Shown here: piece by piece, positions 1 to 9,261 of the stretch
How positions within the stretch are numbered: position 1 is the stretch's first letter
How the letters are laid out: the number at the start of each line of letters is the position of its first letter
Assembly: GCF_026309355.1 (NCBI RefSeq)
Contig: NZ_JAPJZK010000001.1
Coordinates: 4,608,501 to 4,672,500 of the forward strand
DNA from: Spartinivicinus marinus
GTDB taxonomy: Bacteria; Pseudomonadota; Gammaproteobacteria; Pseudomonadales; Zooshikellaceae
DNA: 64,000 nt
Direction: 5' to 3'
Notes under the pieces: generated by a model
The model's database searches: none
What the model was told of the DNA's origin: nothing
Seen by the model: only the letters and a program-made list of their open reading frames with translations
Translations under genes and position numbers: made by a program

Positions 1-2863
1 CAGGACTTGAGCTGATGCGCCGAATTTGCTCTATACTTTTATGGGCTTGTAATACAATATTGCGAAGCCACTCTTCTGAAGAGGACTTAGGGAAAGTTGC
101 CGCTAATGCATAAAAGCTAGAAACTTTGATATACATTGAAACTAAGTGGTTATTAATTTCATACAGCTCTATTTCTTTATCTAATGAAGGTGGATATTGA
201 ATCAACTGGTCTGTAGCAGAGGGTGTATTGTTGGTTACATTTCCTTCAAAAAAGGTTGCGGCTGCTTCTACTAAAGGATCACTGACAAGAAGCTCATAAG
301 TGGCCTGAACCATTTCTTCATGGGATTTAAACTGGCTGATGTTATTTGAGAACTGATGTAGTTGTTTCATTGGTTTGCGATGAATTAATAGCTCCAGTTG
401 GACTTTAACCCGTGCTAGTAATTCATCTTTGAAAAAGGGCTTGGTCAGGTAGTCATTTCCACCTACATTAAAGCCATAGATTAAGTCTCTTAACTGGTTA
501 CGAGCAGTCAGGAAGATAATAGGTAAATCATAACTGGTGTATTGTTCACGTAATACTTTACAAACTTCATAGCCATCCATTTGTGGCATCATAACATCTA
601 ATAGGATAAGGTCTGGCTTATTTTTTTGAACACTGTCAAGGGCTTCTTTACCTGAATAGGCAGGGATAACTTGGCAATTGCTATTGGCTAAATGGTTTAA
701 AATAATGTCTAAGTTAATGGGTTCATCATCAACGGCTAGAATGACAAAATCTTTTTCTTTACCTTGATTTAATTGAGGTGGCTCAAGTACCTGACTGAAC
801 TCCACAGTAGGTTCTAGTGTTGGTTCCTGAAATTTGGGCGTTTCATGGCTAATGGGTAGTGTAAAAATAAAACTTGATCCTTTGGAGGGAACTGATTCTA
901 CTCGAATATTTCCACCATGGAGTTCTACTAAGTGCTTTGTAATCGCTAGGCCTAAACCTGTGCCGCTGTAACTACGATTTGCACTTGACTCCGACTGTTC
1001 AAAGGCATCAAAAATACGTTGTTGGTCATTGGGGTTAATACCAATACCAGTATCAATCACACTGACTTCAATAATATTTTGTTGTGATTGAGCGATGATT
1101 TGAATTTCACCTCTATCAGTGAATTTAATGGCATTACCAATCAGGTTTTGCAGTATTTGTTGAAGCCGGTGTTGGTCTGCATGTGCGCATATTGAGTCTG
1201 GTACTAAATTAACCAAGTTGACTGGTTTGTCACCAATTAAGGAAGCTGATATTGAAATATCTAAATCAACGATTTGACGTAGATTTAACGGTTGGGCTTT
1301 TAGTTGAATTTGTTTTTGTTTAAGTTTGGCTGCATCGAGAATATCATTGACTAAGTTTGATAATCGTCGACCACTATTGATGATATTATGTAAAGTCTTT
1401 GTATAACGTTGTGGTATTTGACCAACTAACGACTCAGTGAGTCCAATAATGCCATTTAAGGGGGTTTTTAATTCATGGGTAGTGTTTGCTAATAGATTAT
1501 TTTTAAATTCATCAAGTTTTTTAAGCGCTATATTTTGCTGTTCAATTTCATGTATTTTATCGGCTACTGCCGTACGCATGATAGCAAAGCTATGAGCTAA
1601 TCGGCCGATTTCATCTTGACGCTGGATATCAACTGCTTGTTGTAAATTGCCAGCAGCAATTTTTTCTGCAGCGCCTGTTAGGGTAAGAATAGGTTTTGCA
1701 ATAGTGCTGGCAATGGTATAACCAATAAATATGATAGCAATGATTATTGCCAAGGCGATAAAGATAGCTAATAGTTGTAGCTGATTGATTGTTGCAAATG
1801 CTTCGTTGGTTGATACCTCTGCTATCAATGCCCAACGATAGCCAAAGACATCAATAGGTGTATAAGCACTCAGTACCTCATCCCCTAAATAGGAGGTTGT
1901 CACTAATATATTAGCTTCTCCTTTGAGTGCTGTTTGTACAGGCAATGTTGCTATTGGAGGGGGAGCAGGGTTATTGAGAGTTGATTTTATGGAATATTGG
2001 TGTGGTGCTCGATAACCTTCAGAGCGCATCAGTTGGTCAGGACCTACTAGATAGGTTTCACCTGTTTCGCCTAACCCAGATCGAGTTGACATAATATTGT
2101 TAATATGGCGAAAGGGTAGTTGAAAGATAATGACACCTTGAAACTTACCATATTCATAAAGTGGCATTGATATAAAAGCTGATATATTGGAGTTAATTTG
2201 ATCAAAATCGGAAAAAAATACACTGCTACTCGTTGCACTGATATTTGCTACAGCATTTTTAACTTGTATAAACGCTTGGCCTAAACTACTGCTAGCATAT
2301 TTGCCATTGGTAAGGTTGGTGCCAAAGCTTGCTTCTTTGAATACTGAATAGACGATATTACCACCACTAGTAACAAGGTAGAGGTTATCGAAGTGAAACT
2401 GATTAACAAATGTTTTTAAGAAAGGATGTATTTCCTCATGGGTATAGTCATAGTAATCGCGGTTAAATTGAATATCTGTTGGCTGGTCTTCACTTCCAAT
2501 AACGTATAGTTTTTGTAGAATAGTATATGCATCTTGGCTATTGGTTGTTAAAGGCTTTATATCTTCTCTAAAATCAATCAAGTACTGGAGTACACGAGTA
2601 TTAGTAGTGTTCATGTTTTCTTTATCACTACTACCAATGAAATACTGTGTTTGATTTTTTACCTGTTCGAAGTACTCAGTTAATTGCGATTTTTTTATGT
2701 CACGAAGTGATAGTAACTGGTTAAATGCTTGTTGCTCTAAGTTTTTTGTGAAGTAACTTAGCATTAGTAAGGATATAGCAATAAAAGGAATAATACCTAT
2801 TACTAAGTAAGTGAATATTAGTTTGTTTTTTAAATTTATATTGTTGAAAACTTTATTGGCCAT
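1..2863 (-). CDS. Hybrid sensor histidine kinase with receiver domain (3' end beyond window)
   Basis: Membrane-bound hybrid sensor kinase; about 954 codons are visible and the C-terminus lies outside the window. From the ATG at 2863 the order is an N-terminal transmembrane helix (about residues 13-33), a long periplasmic Cache-like sensor region, a second transmembrane helix, a HAMP linker, a HisKA dimerisation domain with the phospho-acceptor in THELKTPLNG, a HATPase_c domain with N, G1 (DTGIGI) and G2 (GTGLGLAI) boxes, and a receiver domain with the acceptor Asp in LLDVMMP and its Lys in TKPF. At least 110 residues follow the receiver and belong to a domain I do not recognise. It lies 40 bp downstream of a periplasmic binding-protein gene on the same strand, an arrangement known for binding proteins that feed signals to sensor kinases. 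The ligand is unknown. Confidence 0.93.
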   Translation of the reverse strand, partial: MANKVFNNINLKNKLIFTYLVIGIIPFIAISLLMLSYFTKNLEQQAFNQLLSLRDIKKSQLTEYFEQVKNQTQYFIGSSDKENMNTTNTRVLQYLIDFREDIKPLTTNSQDAYTILQKLYVIGSEDQPTDIQFNRDYYDYTHEEIHPFLKTFVNQFHFDNLYLVTSGGNIVYSVFKEASFGTNLTNGKYASSSLGQAFIQVKNAVANISATSSSVFFSDFDQINSNISAFISMPLYEYGKFQGVIIFQLPFRHINNIMSTRSGLGETGETYLVGPDQLMRSEGYRAPHQYSIKSTLNNPAPPPIATLPVQTALKGEANILVTTSYLGDEVLSAYTPIDVFGYRWALIAEVSTNEAFATINQLQLLAIFIALAIIIAIIFIGYTIASTIAKPILTLTGAAEKIAAGNLQQAVDIQRQDEIGRLAHSFAIMRTAVADKIHEIEQQNIALKKLDEFKNNLLANTTHELKTPLNGIIGLTESLVGQIPQRYTKTLHNIINSGRRLSNLVNDILDAAKLKQKQIQLKAQPLNLRQIVDLDISISASLIGDKPVNLVNLVPDSICAHADQHRLQQILQNLIGNAIKFTDRGEIQIIAQSQQNIIEVSVIDTGIGINPNDQQRIFDAFEQSESSANRSYSGTGLGLAITKHLVELHGGNIRVESVPSKGSSFIFTLPISHETPKFQEPTLEPTVEFSQVLEPPQLNQGKEKDFVILAVDDEPINLDIILNHLANSNCQVIPAYSGKEALDSVQKNKPDLILLDVMMPQMDGYEVCKVLREQYTSYDLPIIFLTARNQLRDLIYGFNVGGNDYLTKPFFKDELLARVKVQLELLIHRKPMKQLHQFSNNISQFKSHEEMVQATYELLVSDPLVEAAATFFEGNVTNNTPSATDQLIQYPPSLDKEIELYEINNHLVSMYIKVSSFYALAATFPKSSSEEWLRNIVLQAHKSIEQIRRISSSP

Positions 2864-2903
2864 TTTTTAATTTCTATGGTTTTGTTTAAATTTGTAGATT
2901 TGT

Positions 2904-3937
2904 TTAATAATCGAGTTTGGCTTTGTTTGGGTTGGCTAATACTTCTTTTTTATATAGGTCGATAAGACGTTGTCGGTTTTTACCAGACCAAGCAAAGTTA
3001 AAGTTTATTAATTTGCGTTTATCGACTTTGGGCGCTTTGGAGAATTTTTGTACTTTTAAATTAACTGGAAATTGATAGTTAGTTTGGTTGAATAAAATTT
3101 GACCTTTTTCTGAGAGAATGAAATTAATAAAATGCTTTGCGGCGATTGGGTTTGGACCATTTTTGATGAGACTTAAACCACCTATTTCATAGCCAGTACC
3201 TTCTTTTGGTATGATTGCGTCAATATTTTTTCCGGGAACTTGTACTTTTCTTCAACGGCTTCGTGAAGAAAGGTAATTGTAATTCCCAGTTTGCCTAGAG
3301 AAGTGAGCCTGGTGTGTGAGTGAGTGTATCCAGCAAGGTTATGATAGAGACTTTTCAGATAACTAAATGCAGCATCTTCTCCCATCATTTGGACTAAAGT
3401 GGCGAGTGTAGTATAGGCTGTCCCTGAAACTAACGGACTTTTCATACCAATCAAACCGTGATAACGGTTTTCAAGTAGTGATTGCCAACTATTTGGGGCA
3501 GAAAGTTGCTTTGCTTTTAACACGTCATAATTGACAATAAATCCTAATACACCGGTGTAAAGACCTGTCACTCGATTATTACCTAAGGGGTCGCGAAACT
3601 CTGGATCAAGCTCATCAAAATTATTTGGGCGATAGGGCTCAGTTAAGCCGCTAAAAGCAGCCTGTGCATGTGCCCCTAGACTACCACCTACCCACACATC
3701 GGCTTTAGGACTTCGCCTTTCGCCTGTAATTCGTGCCAGAGTTGCTCCACTGCCAGATCTACCTAAAACATGTACTTTAATGCCAGTTGCCTTTCTAAAA
3801 GCTTTACTTGCTTGTTTACTAAAACTGGTAACAGAGTATACAACGACTATTTTTGTATTGTTTTTTGCAATCACTACTTGTGAAATAGCAACTAAAAGGC
3901 CAAGTAAGCCTAAGCGCTTGATTATATCCACTTTCAT
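2904..3937 (-). pseudogene. Periplasmic ABC-type substrate-binding protein, frameshifted
   Basis: Secreted solute-binding protein of the iron(III)/2-aminoethylphosphonate type. It begins with a cleavable signal peptide ending near VVIA and the family-like start of the mature chain (VVYSVTSFSKQASKAF). The first frame stops at 3182. Homologous-looking sequence (GTGYEIGGLSLIKNGPN, then FINFILSEKGQ) continues in the -1 frame to a stop at 2904. The switch maps to a run of six A bases near 3228-3233, on the coding strand after CCGG. Joined, the frames give about 344 residues, normal for the family. The cause could be real inactivation, a homopolymer sequencing error, or slippage on the A run; the sequence alone cannot decide. 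Its neighbour downstream is the hybrid kinase, so it may have been a sensory binding protein rather than a transporter part: no permease or ATPase is adjacent. Confidence 0.8.
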
Positions 3938-4514
3938 AACCTATGAGTCAGGACACTTTAAGATGGGAGTTAATTAATCCAAAATCAGTCAGAGGGGATA
4001 ATAAAGCAAAACGTTGAAATTTTCTAAGTGACATGCTTTACCTATGAAAACGTGAATACTTACTTTTTTGAGAGCAAAATAAATTAACTTAATTATATTT
4101 TTTGTTTTTTCTTTCGTGAAAATAGTAGCTGATTCTGTAGTATGAGAAATATTTGCTGAGAATGTTGCACCAAAATAAGTCCTGAAAGCAGATGGTGATT
4201 AGTGATAAATAAATTATAACAATAAATGTCAATAATTTATTTATGCGTGCAAGGTTGCATTGTATGGGCAAACTATGTGTGTTGTTAGTACAAATAAATG
4301 CTTATGATGCATGGTGAAATTGTTTCCTTATTTTGTCCAGGGACTACTAGAGTCAGCCAGTGGCAGCCAGACTGGGGATAGTTGGTGTGTATATGTCATT
4401 AACAATGAATTGTGACTGGTATAACAGACGCTCTCCAAAGAATATTTTGAAAGGAATGGCTGGGCTTCTGGGTCTTTATAATCAGTAGAGATTTTTTTAT
4501 GTGTAGAGTGACAT
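3938..4514. other. Intergenic region, no gene recognised
   Basis: This stretch separates the divergent binding-protein gene and the DoxX-like gene. It is AT-rich and must hold promoters for both. A 60-codon open frame on the minus strand (4089-4271) has low-complexity composition and no ribosome site, so I do not call it a gene. Confidence 0.5.
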
Positions 4515-5381
4515 ATGTTACAGGCATTAATTGGGGGGCTTCAAACCAGATCGACTTATCAAGTTTCGGTAATGCGAACAGCCTTTATTCTTCGGCTAGG
4601 CTTGGGTGGTTGGTTGGTCGTTGAAGCGTTAATCAAGTTTTTAGGGTTATTGTCTCCCACCCAGTTTGCTGACATGCTTGGTTTCTATTTAGGTACAGCA
4701 GGTTATATTAATCAATTTTTTCAGTATTTTTTGTTCCAAAGCAGTTGGGGGCACTTGTTGACGCCTGCCAGTTTGCTAGCCCTGATGGCAATGGTTGAAT
4801 TAGTTGTTGGTTGCAGTTTGATTGCTGGCTTGGCGGTAAAGTGGAATGCGATGCTGACATTTTTTATGTTGGTTTTTTATGTCATTGCTTTGCCTGTTAT
4901 GACGATTCCTAATGTTCAGCTGGAAGTAGCGGTTTATACCGCACCAGCCCCACTTGTACAAATCCGCGAAGTGGCAATGGCAATCGCAGCCTTTGTTTTA
5001 TATAAACTAGGGCCAGGGTTCTATAGTGTTAGCAATGAATTGAATGGCATCATTTCTGAAAAATACTGGTATGGGCTGTGGGGTAAATTACGTTATGCGT
5101 TAATTTTGCCACTAGTAGTGGCTGCGCTGTTTGGTGGCTTTGGTCATATACCAACCTTTGCTGCACCGGCTTTTTTATTAGCTGCACTGGGTGCTGCTTT
5201 AACCGTTGATTCGTTAAAAGTAGTGAGGTGGGCAGCTTGGCTGGCTGCGTTAGTTTTCTTTCATTATGCGTTGTTTATGATCGACTGGTCGGATAATTGG
5301 TTGAAAAATATTTATGCGGTTAGGCGAGAGTTTGGCTTAGTGTCAATCAGTGTAGCGCTAGCGTTGATTAAGCACCCTTGA
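4515..5381 (+). CDS. DoxX-like integral membrane protein
   Basis: Predicted inner-membrane protein of 288 residues with about seven or eight hydrophobic helices, starting with the segment RTAFILRLGLGGWLVVEALIKF. The arrangement of an N-terminal helix followed by a loop and two or three helices ending in small polar turns resembles the DoxX/DUF6041-type families, although the match is by general character and not by a diagnostic motif. No catalytic residues are evident. The ATG at 4515 follows a weak GAGTGA ribosome site. It is monocistronic: its neighbours are on the opposite strand or far away. Function unknown. Confidence 0.65.
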   Translation: MLQALIGGLQTRSTYQVSVMRTAFILRLGLGGWLVVEALIKFLGLLSPTQFADMLGFYLGTAGYINQFFQYFLFQSSWGHLLTPASLLALMAMVELVVGCSLIAGLAVKWNAMLTFFMLVFYVIALPVMTIPNVQLEVAVYTAPAPLVQIREVAMAIAAFVLYKLGPGFYSVSNELNGIISEKYWYGLWGKLRYALILPLVVAALFGGFGHIPTFAAPAFLLAALGAALTVDSLKVVRWAAWLAALVFFHYALFMIDWSDNWLKNIYAVRREFGLVSISVALALIKHP

Positions 5382-5403
5382 GGCAGTACCTCAAAGAGTG
5401 CTT
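5370..5403 (+). terminator. Nested hairpin at end of the DoxX-like gene
   Basis: An outer stem AAGCAC/GTGCTT encloses an inner stem TTGAGG/CCTCAA across the stop codon of the upstream gene. There is no T tract after it, so it may act as an mRNA-stabilising hairpin or a weak terminator. Confidence 0.4.
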
Positions 5404-5497
5404 ATGCTATTCCCATTGACTATCGGTTCACAACGATATGAGTAAAAACACTAAAAACCTTGGGTAGAAAATAAAACATTCTGATGCAGTGTTTGAC

Positions 5498-5758
5498 TTA
5501 AAGCCCGGTATTGCTAAATAACACCACTTTGTCACTCACAAACTTCACATCAATTGACTTATTACCAGAAGACCATACACATTGTTTGGCGGTCAAAATA
5601 GCATCACACTTGGTCGGTTTGCCCAAAAATTGCTCTATTTCGCTGCTTTCCATACCCAGTTTAATTTTGTTGTAGTTTTCACTGGTCACTTTGCTGCAGC
5701 CTGTTATTAAAGCAAGTAGAGTAGCTAAGATAGAAACAGATAGATAACGCATACTCAC
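5498..5758 (-). CDS. Small SmpA/OmlA-like lipoprotein
   Basis: Predicted lipoprotein of 86 residues. The signal peptide ends in a clear lipobox (LITGC), so Cys21 would be lipidated. The mature part contains YNKIKLGMESSEIEQFLGKPTKC, the typical helix-turn of the SmpA/OmlA/BamE-like fold (small outer-membrane lipoproteins beginning with a conserved LGMs..E....G.P motif), followed by a strand-rich region with a second and third cysteine. It stands alone between a DoxX-like gene and brnQ. BamE itself is usually longer and differently placed, so this is a paralogue of unknown role. Confidence 0.75.
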   Translation of the reverse strand: MSMRYLSVSILATLLALITGCSKVTSENYNKIKLGMESSEIEQFLGKPTKCDAILTAKQCVWSSGNKSIDVKFVSDKVVLFSNTGL

Positions 5759-5882
5759 AGTTTTCCTGTATCAGAAATGAAGTGCTGCTATTTTAGCCTG
5801 CTGGCTTGCTGTAGGCAAAGCAGTTATAGCAATAGGGGCTGTTAATTAAGACAGCCCTGACGTGTGGTGCTTAAGTGGGTAC

Positions 5883-7223
5883 TTAAGATGTAGGCGCCAA
5901 TCGACTATTAGCTGACAACTTGGATAGTGCTATTGCTGCTAGAAAGCCTGCGATACCTGGGATTAACCAAGTAAGCCCCTGACTGGCAAACGGCAGCTGC
6001 TGATACAAGTCGTAAACTGGTTTGATGGCTTCAATACCGGCAGCATTCAAACCATCAAATAAACTCACACAGAAAATAGCAAACAAGGTTAGGCTATTAA
6101 CCAAGCGAGGATTTGCTAGCTGGTCACTGATAAAGCACAACAGTATTAAGCCAATAGCTACTGGATAAATGGCTAATAGTGCAGGAATAGCCAATGCCAT
6201 CAATTGATTCAGACCAACATTAGCGACTAAGGCAGTAACGGCTGTACAAATTATCACAAAGGTACGGTATGAAATTTTTGGCCAGCATTTATGAAAGTAC
6301 TCACCGCAAGAGGTCATCAACCCAACCGCAGTGGTGAAGCAGGCTAAAGATATCGCAATGGCCAAAATCACTTGCCCCCAGTGGCCATAAATTTGGTTGA
6401 TATAGATACCAATCATTTGGGCGCCATTGATTTTCTCAGCTACTAAGCTATGACTGGTAGCACCCAGGTAAGACAGACTGATATACACCATCGACAAACC
6501 AGCTGCTGCAATAAAGCCAGCAGCCAGGGTGTACTTTGTTAGCTGCTTCGAGTCGGTAATGCCCCGTTGGCGCAAACTATTAATAATGATAATTCCAAAT
6601 ACCAGTGATGCTAAGGTATCTAAGGTTAAGTAACCTTCTGTAAAGCCTTTACTAAATGGCGAGCCTTCTATTTGAGTTGTTGATTGTAATTCACCTTGTG
6701 GGTTAAGGAAGGTACCCAGCGCAATCAGTACTAATACAACAACCAGTAAAGGGGTAATGACTTTACCAATTGAGTCCATCAGCCGGCCTGGAAATAGTGA
6801 AATTAACAACACAGCACTAAAGTAAACGATGGTGTACAACCACAAATATTGGTTTGGGTCTGCTGTTAACTCAGCGAATGGAAGGACACTCATCTCGTAA
6901 GCGACTACAGCAGTCCTTGGGGCAGCAAACAGAGGGCCAATTGATAAATAAATAACCACGCCAATAATGAAAGCAACTTTGGCTGGTAAATGCTGAGTAA
7001 TGGTAGGTAAGCCACCATTCATTTTAGCGGTGGCAACAATACCTAATAGTGGCAATCCAACGCCTGTAAGCAAAAAGCCAATCATGACAGGTGTTAGTTC
7101 CGCACCTGCATCATAGCCTAAGCCTGGTGGTAATATTAAGTTACCCGCCCCAAGAAATAAGGCGAAGGTCATTAGCCCAATGGCAATAATATCAACTGTT
7201 TTTAAACTAGCGTTATGATTCAT
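5883..7223 (-). CDS. brnQ: Branched-chain amino acid:cation symporter BrnQ
   Basis: Inner-membrane secondary transporter taking up leucine, isoleucine and valine with Na+ or H+. The sequence shows twelve hydrophobic segments and the family hallmark near the N-terminus, FALFLGAGNLILPPGLG, matching the LIV-cation symporter family. Length of about 446 residues is standard. I place the start at the ATG at 7223 (MNHNASLKTVD) because BrnQ proteins begin just before the first helix; an upstream TTG at 7244 would add seven unsupported residues. No partner genes are in the same transcription unit, and no leader peptide or riboswitch was seen upstream. Confidence 0.95.
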   Translation of the reverse strand: MNHNASLKTVDIIAIGLMTFALFLGAGNLILPPGLGYDAGAELTPVMIGFLLTGVGLPLLGIVATAKMNGGLPTITQHLPAKVAFIIGVVIYLSIGPLFAAPRTAVVAYEMSVLPFAELTADPNQYLWLYTIVYFSAVLLISLFPGRLMDSIGKVITPLLVVVLVLIALGTFLNPQGELQSTTQIEGSPFSKGFTEGYLTLDTLASLVFGIIIINSLRQRGITDSKQLTKYTLAAGFIAAAGLSMVYISLSYLGATSHSLVAEKINGAQMIGIYINQIYGHWGQVILAIAISLACFTTAVGLMTSCGEYFHKCWPKISYRTFVIICTAVTALVANVGLNQLMALAIPALLAIYPVAIGLILLCFISDQLANPRLVNSLTLFAIFCVSLFDGLNAAGIEAIKPVYDLYQQLPFASQGLTWLIPGIAGFLAAIALSKLSANSRLAPTS

Positions 7224-7601
7224 TAAAAACCTATCAGCGTGCAAAAATGTAATAGTTCAGCTGTAGGGTAATGAGGAATAGGGCTCCTACTGGGTAAGTA
7301 AGCACCAAGGTGTTAGGGCTGTTTTTGATAGTTACGCCCGTTACACCCAAAGCGAAGCGTATGCGCTTCACTCTGGCTACATAAATGCTGCATGCTGATG
7401 TCTTTTGGACAGAAAACACCCAAAAATTAGCTTATTTCTCAGGTGTTTTTAATAGCGTTGCCCACATTACCTGCCAATTGCTGAAATTAAGGGCGGCATT
7501 ATAATGAACTATACGTAGATGAGTAACAATGTTTCGGTAAATACTTATATTGTGGTTTAAAAAACATCCAATAAAGTAAAAATAATAAAAAAGGACTACC
7601 T
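7224..7601. other. Divergent intergenic region between brnQ and the GH5 gene
   Basis: No gene is supported. It contains a small perfect hairpin (GAAGCG/CGCTTC around 7353-7368). The 3' part is AT-rich and carries the likely promoter and an AAGGA ribosome site for the gene at 7602. Confidence 0.5.
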
Positions 7602-9026
7602 ATGACTGACTCTGTAAAGGATTTATTACGGTCTTTTCATTGGCTGATATTGATGGCCATGGTTTTAGTGGTGGCCGGTTGTAAAATCAAACCCGATCAA
7701 TCTCGTTATATTACAGACCCCCACGGGCGCTCTCTAGTGTTGCATGGGCTAAATACCAGCAGCAGTGCTAAGTCTGCACCCAATCGACTGCCTTGGATTG
7801 AGGAAAAAGATGTAGCAAGGGCCGCTAATAATTGGGGATTTAATTTTGTACGGTTTTTAATCTTTTGGGATCGCCTAGAGCCTGCACCAGGTGTTTATGA
7901 CCAACAATATTTAGCTGAAATAGCAGAAAGGGTACGTTGGTATGCCAAGCACAATATGTATGTACTGCTGGATATGCATCAGGATTTGTATGCGTTACAG
8001 TTTGGTGGTGATGGTGCGCCTGATTGGGCAACCGTGACTGATGGCTTACCTGTAGCTGTTCGTTCTCCTTGGTGGTTAACTTATCTAGAACTGGGCGTCA
8101 CCCGAGCGTTTGATAATTTCTGGGATGGTTCAGGTAGCCATAGTTATTTACAACAACACTATGCCAATGCCTGGCAGCAGGTCGCTAAATACTTTAAAGA
8201 CAGCCCAAATGTGATTGGCTATGACCTGATGAATGAGCCTTATGGGGGCAGTTCTCTATGGCCATTGTTTGAGCCACTCAAATTAAAACCTTTTTATGAT
8301 CGAGTCATCAGCAGAATTCGGGCAGTGGATAATGACACCTGGTTATTTATTGAGCCCCAGGCATTTGGAGTTAACTTTGGCGTGGCTTCTACGTTAGGTG
8401 TCATTGATGACCCAAGACAAGGCAATTCGCGTATAGTTTATGCACCACACTTTTATCCTGTTTTGGTTCATGAAGGCGCGGCTTATAAAGGTAATGTACT
8501 AGCATTTAAATCCTGGCCCGATGCACGGGTTAAAGAGTTGAATAAAATGAAAGTGCCTTTGGTGGTAGGTGAGTTTGGAATTAGTCCTAACCAGGAAGGC
8601 GCCTTACGTTTTGTAAATGATGTAACCACTATGGCAGACCATATGGGGGCCAGCTGGGCATTTTGGTCAAATGATCCAGGCTCATGGGCACCTACAGATG
8701 GAGAAGGTAAAGAAACCGTATTAGTGGATGGTCTAGTGAGGGTATATCCCAGAGCGGTAGCCGGACAAATCGTAAGCTTTTTATACGAGCCTAATAAAAA
8801 AGAATTTACCCTAACCTTTAACCACAATCCTCAAATAACTGCACCAACAGAAATTTATATTCCCGCACGCCGTCATTTTCCCAATGGTTGGCAAATTGAA
8901 GTTAAGCAAGGTATGAGTCAATATATGACGACGGATTGGGATGCAGTCAGAGAAGTACTAAAGGTGTCGTTTGAAAGTTATCAACTACCCAGGCAAATTA
9001 CGTTGAAAATTAAGACTGCTGGTTGA
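7602..9026 (+). CDS. Glycoside hydrolase family 5 lipoprotein, endoglycoceramidase-like
   Basis: Predicted surface or periplasmic hydrolase of 474 residues. The signal peptide ends with lipobox VVAGC (Cys27). The catalytic barrel shows GH5 signatures: YDLMNEPYGG with the acid/base Glu212, and VVGEFGIS with the nucleophile Glu324. The start of the barrel (ITDPHGRSLVLHGLN, then GFNFVRFLIFWDRLEP) and the segment MHQDLYALQFGGDGAP are characteristic of endoglycoceramidase-like GH5 enzymes, which cleave the oligosaccharide from glycosphingolipids; cellulase is less likely. A C-terminal beta-rich domain of about 90 residues follows, also typical of that group. The AAGGA ribosome site supports the ATG. 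Gammaproteobacteria make few glycosphingolipids, so the substrate is probably from a eukaryotic host or prey; that part is inference. Confidence 0.85.
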   Translation: MTDSVKDLLRSFHWLILMAMVLVVAGCKIKPDQSRYITDPHGRSLVLHGLNTSSSAKSAPNRLPWIEEKDVARAANNWGFNFVRFLIFWDRLEPAPGVYDQQYLAEIAERVRWYAKHNMYVLLDMHQDLYALQFGGDGAPDWATVTDGLPVAVRSPWWLTYLELGVTRAFDNFWDGSGSHSYLQQHYANAWQQVAKYFKDSPNVIGYDLMNEPYGGSSLWPLFEPLKLKPFYDRVISRIRAVDNDTWLFIEPQAFGVNFGVASTLGVIDDPRQGNSRIVYAPHFYPVLVHEGAAYKGNVLAFKSWPDARVKELNKMKVPLVVGEFGISPNQEGALRFVNDVTTMADHMGASWAFWSNDPGSWAPTDGEGKETVLVDGLVRVYPRAVAGQIVSFLYEPNKKEFTLTFNHNPQITAPTEIYIPARRHFPNGWQIEVKQGMSQYMTTDWDAVREVLKVSFESYQLPRQITLKIKTAG

Positions 9027-9261
9027 GCTTGATGAGTTGAGGCTGATTGGGTATTTCAATTGGTACAGCTAATGAAATATCTGATCAGTTCTCCTCGAAC
9101 CCTCCATGATGAAGTAAGTTGTCTTAAAAGCCAGTAGATACTGCGATACCCAAAAATACTTGTTCAGTTTTCGGTTGTCGGTTGATAGCCATATTGGCTA
9201 CTGTATAGCTAAGAGAATATGGCCTCGGCTTGTGGGCTATATGGATGTAAAGGTTATATAC

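Noticed and set aside
3180-3240. Programmed -1 frameshift in the binding-protein gene
   Set aside because: The A6 run is compatible with slippage, but no canonical heptamer with a downstream stimulatory structure was seen, so a mutation or sequencing error is at least as likely.
4089-4271. Minus-strand 60-codon frame upstream of the DoxX-like gene
   Set aside because: Low complexity, no ribosome site and no similarity to any family; probably random in AT-rich DNA.
8483-8827. Minus-strand frame of 114 codons inside the GH5 gene
   Set aside because: It is the antisense of a clearly conserved glycosidase and has no ribosome site or family match.
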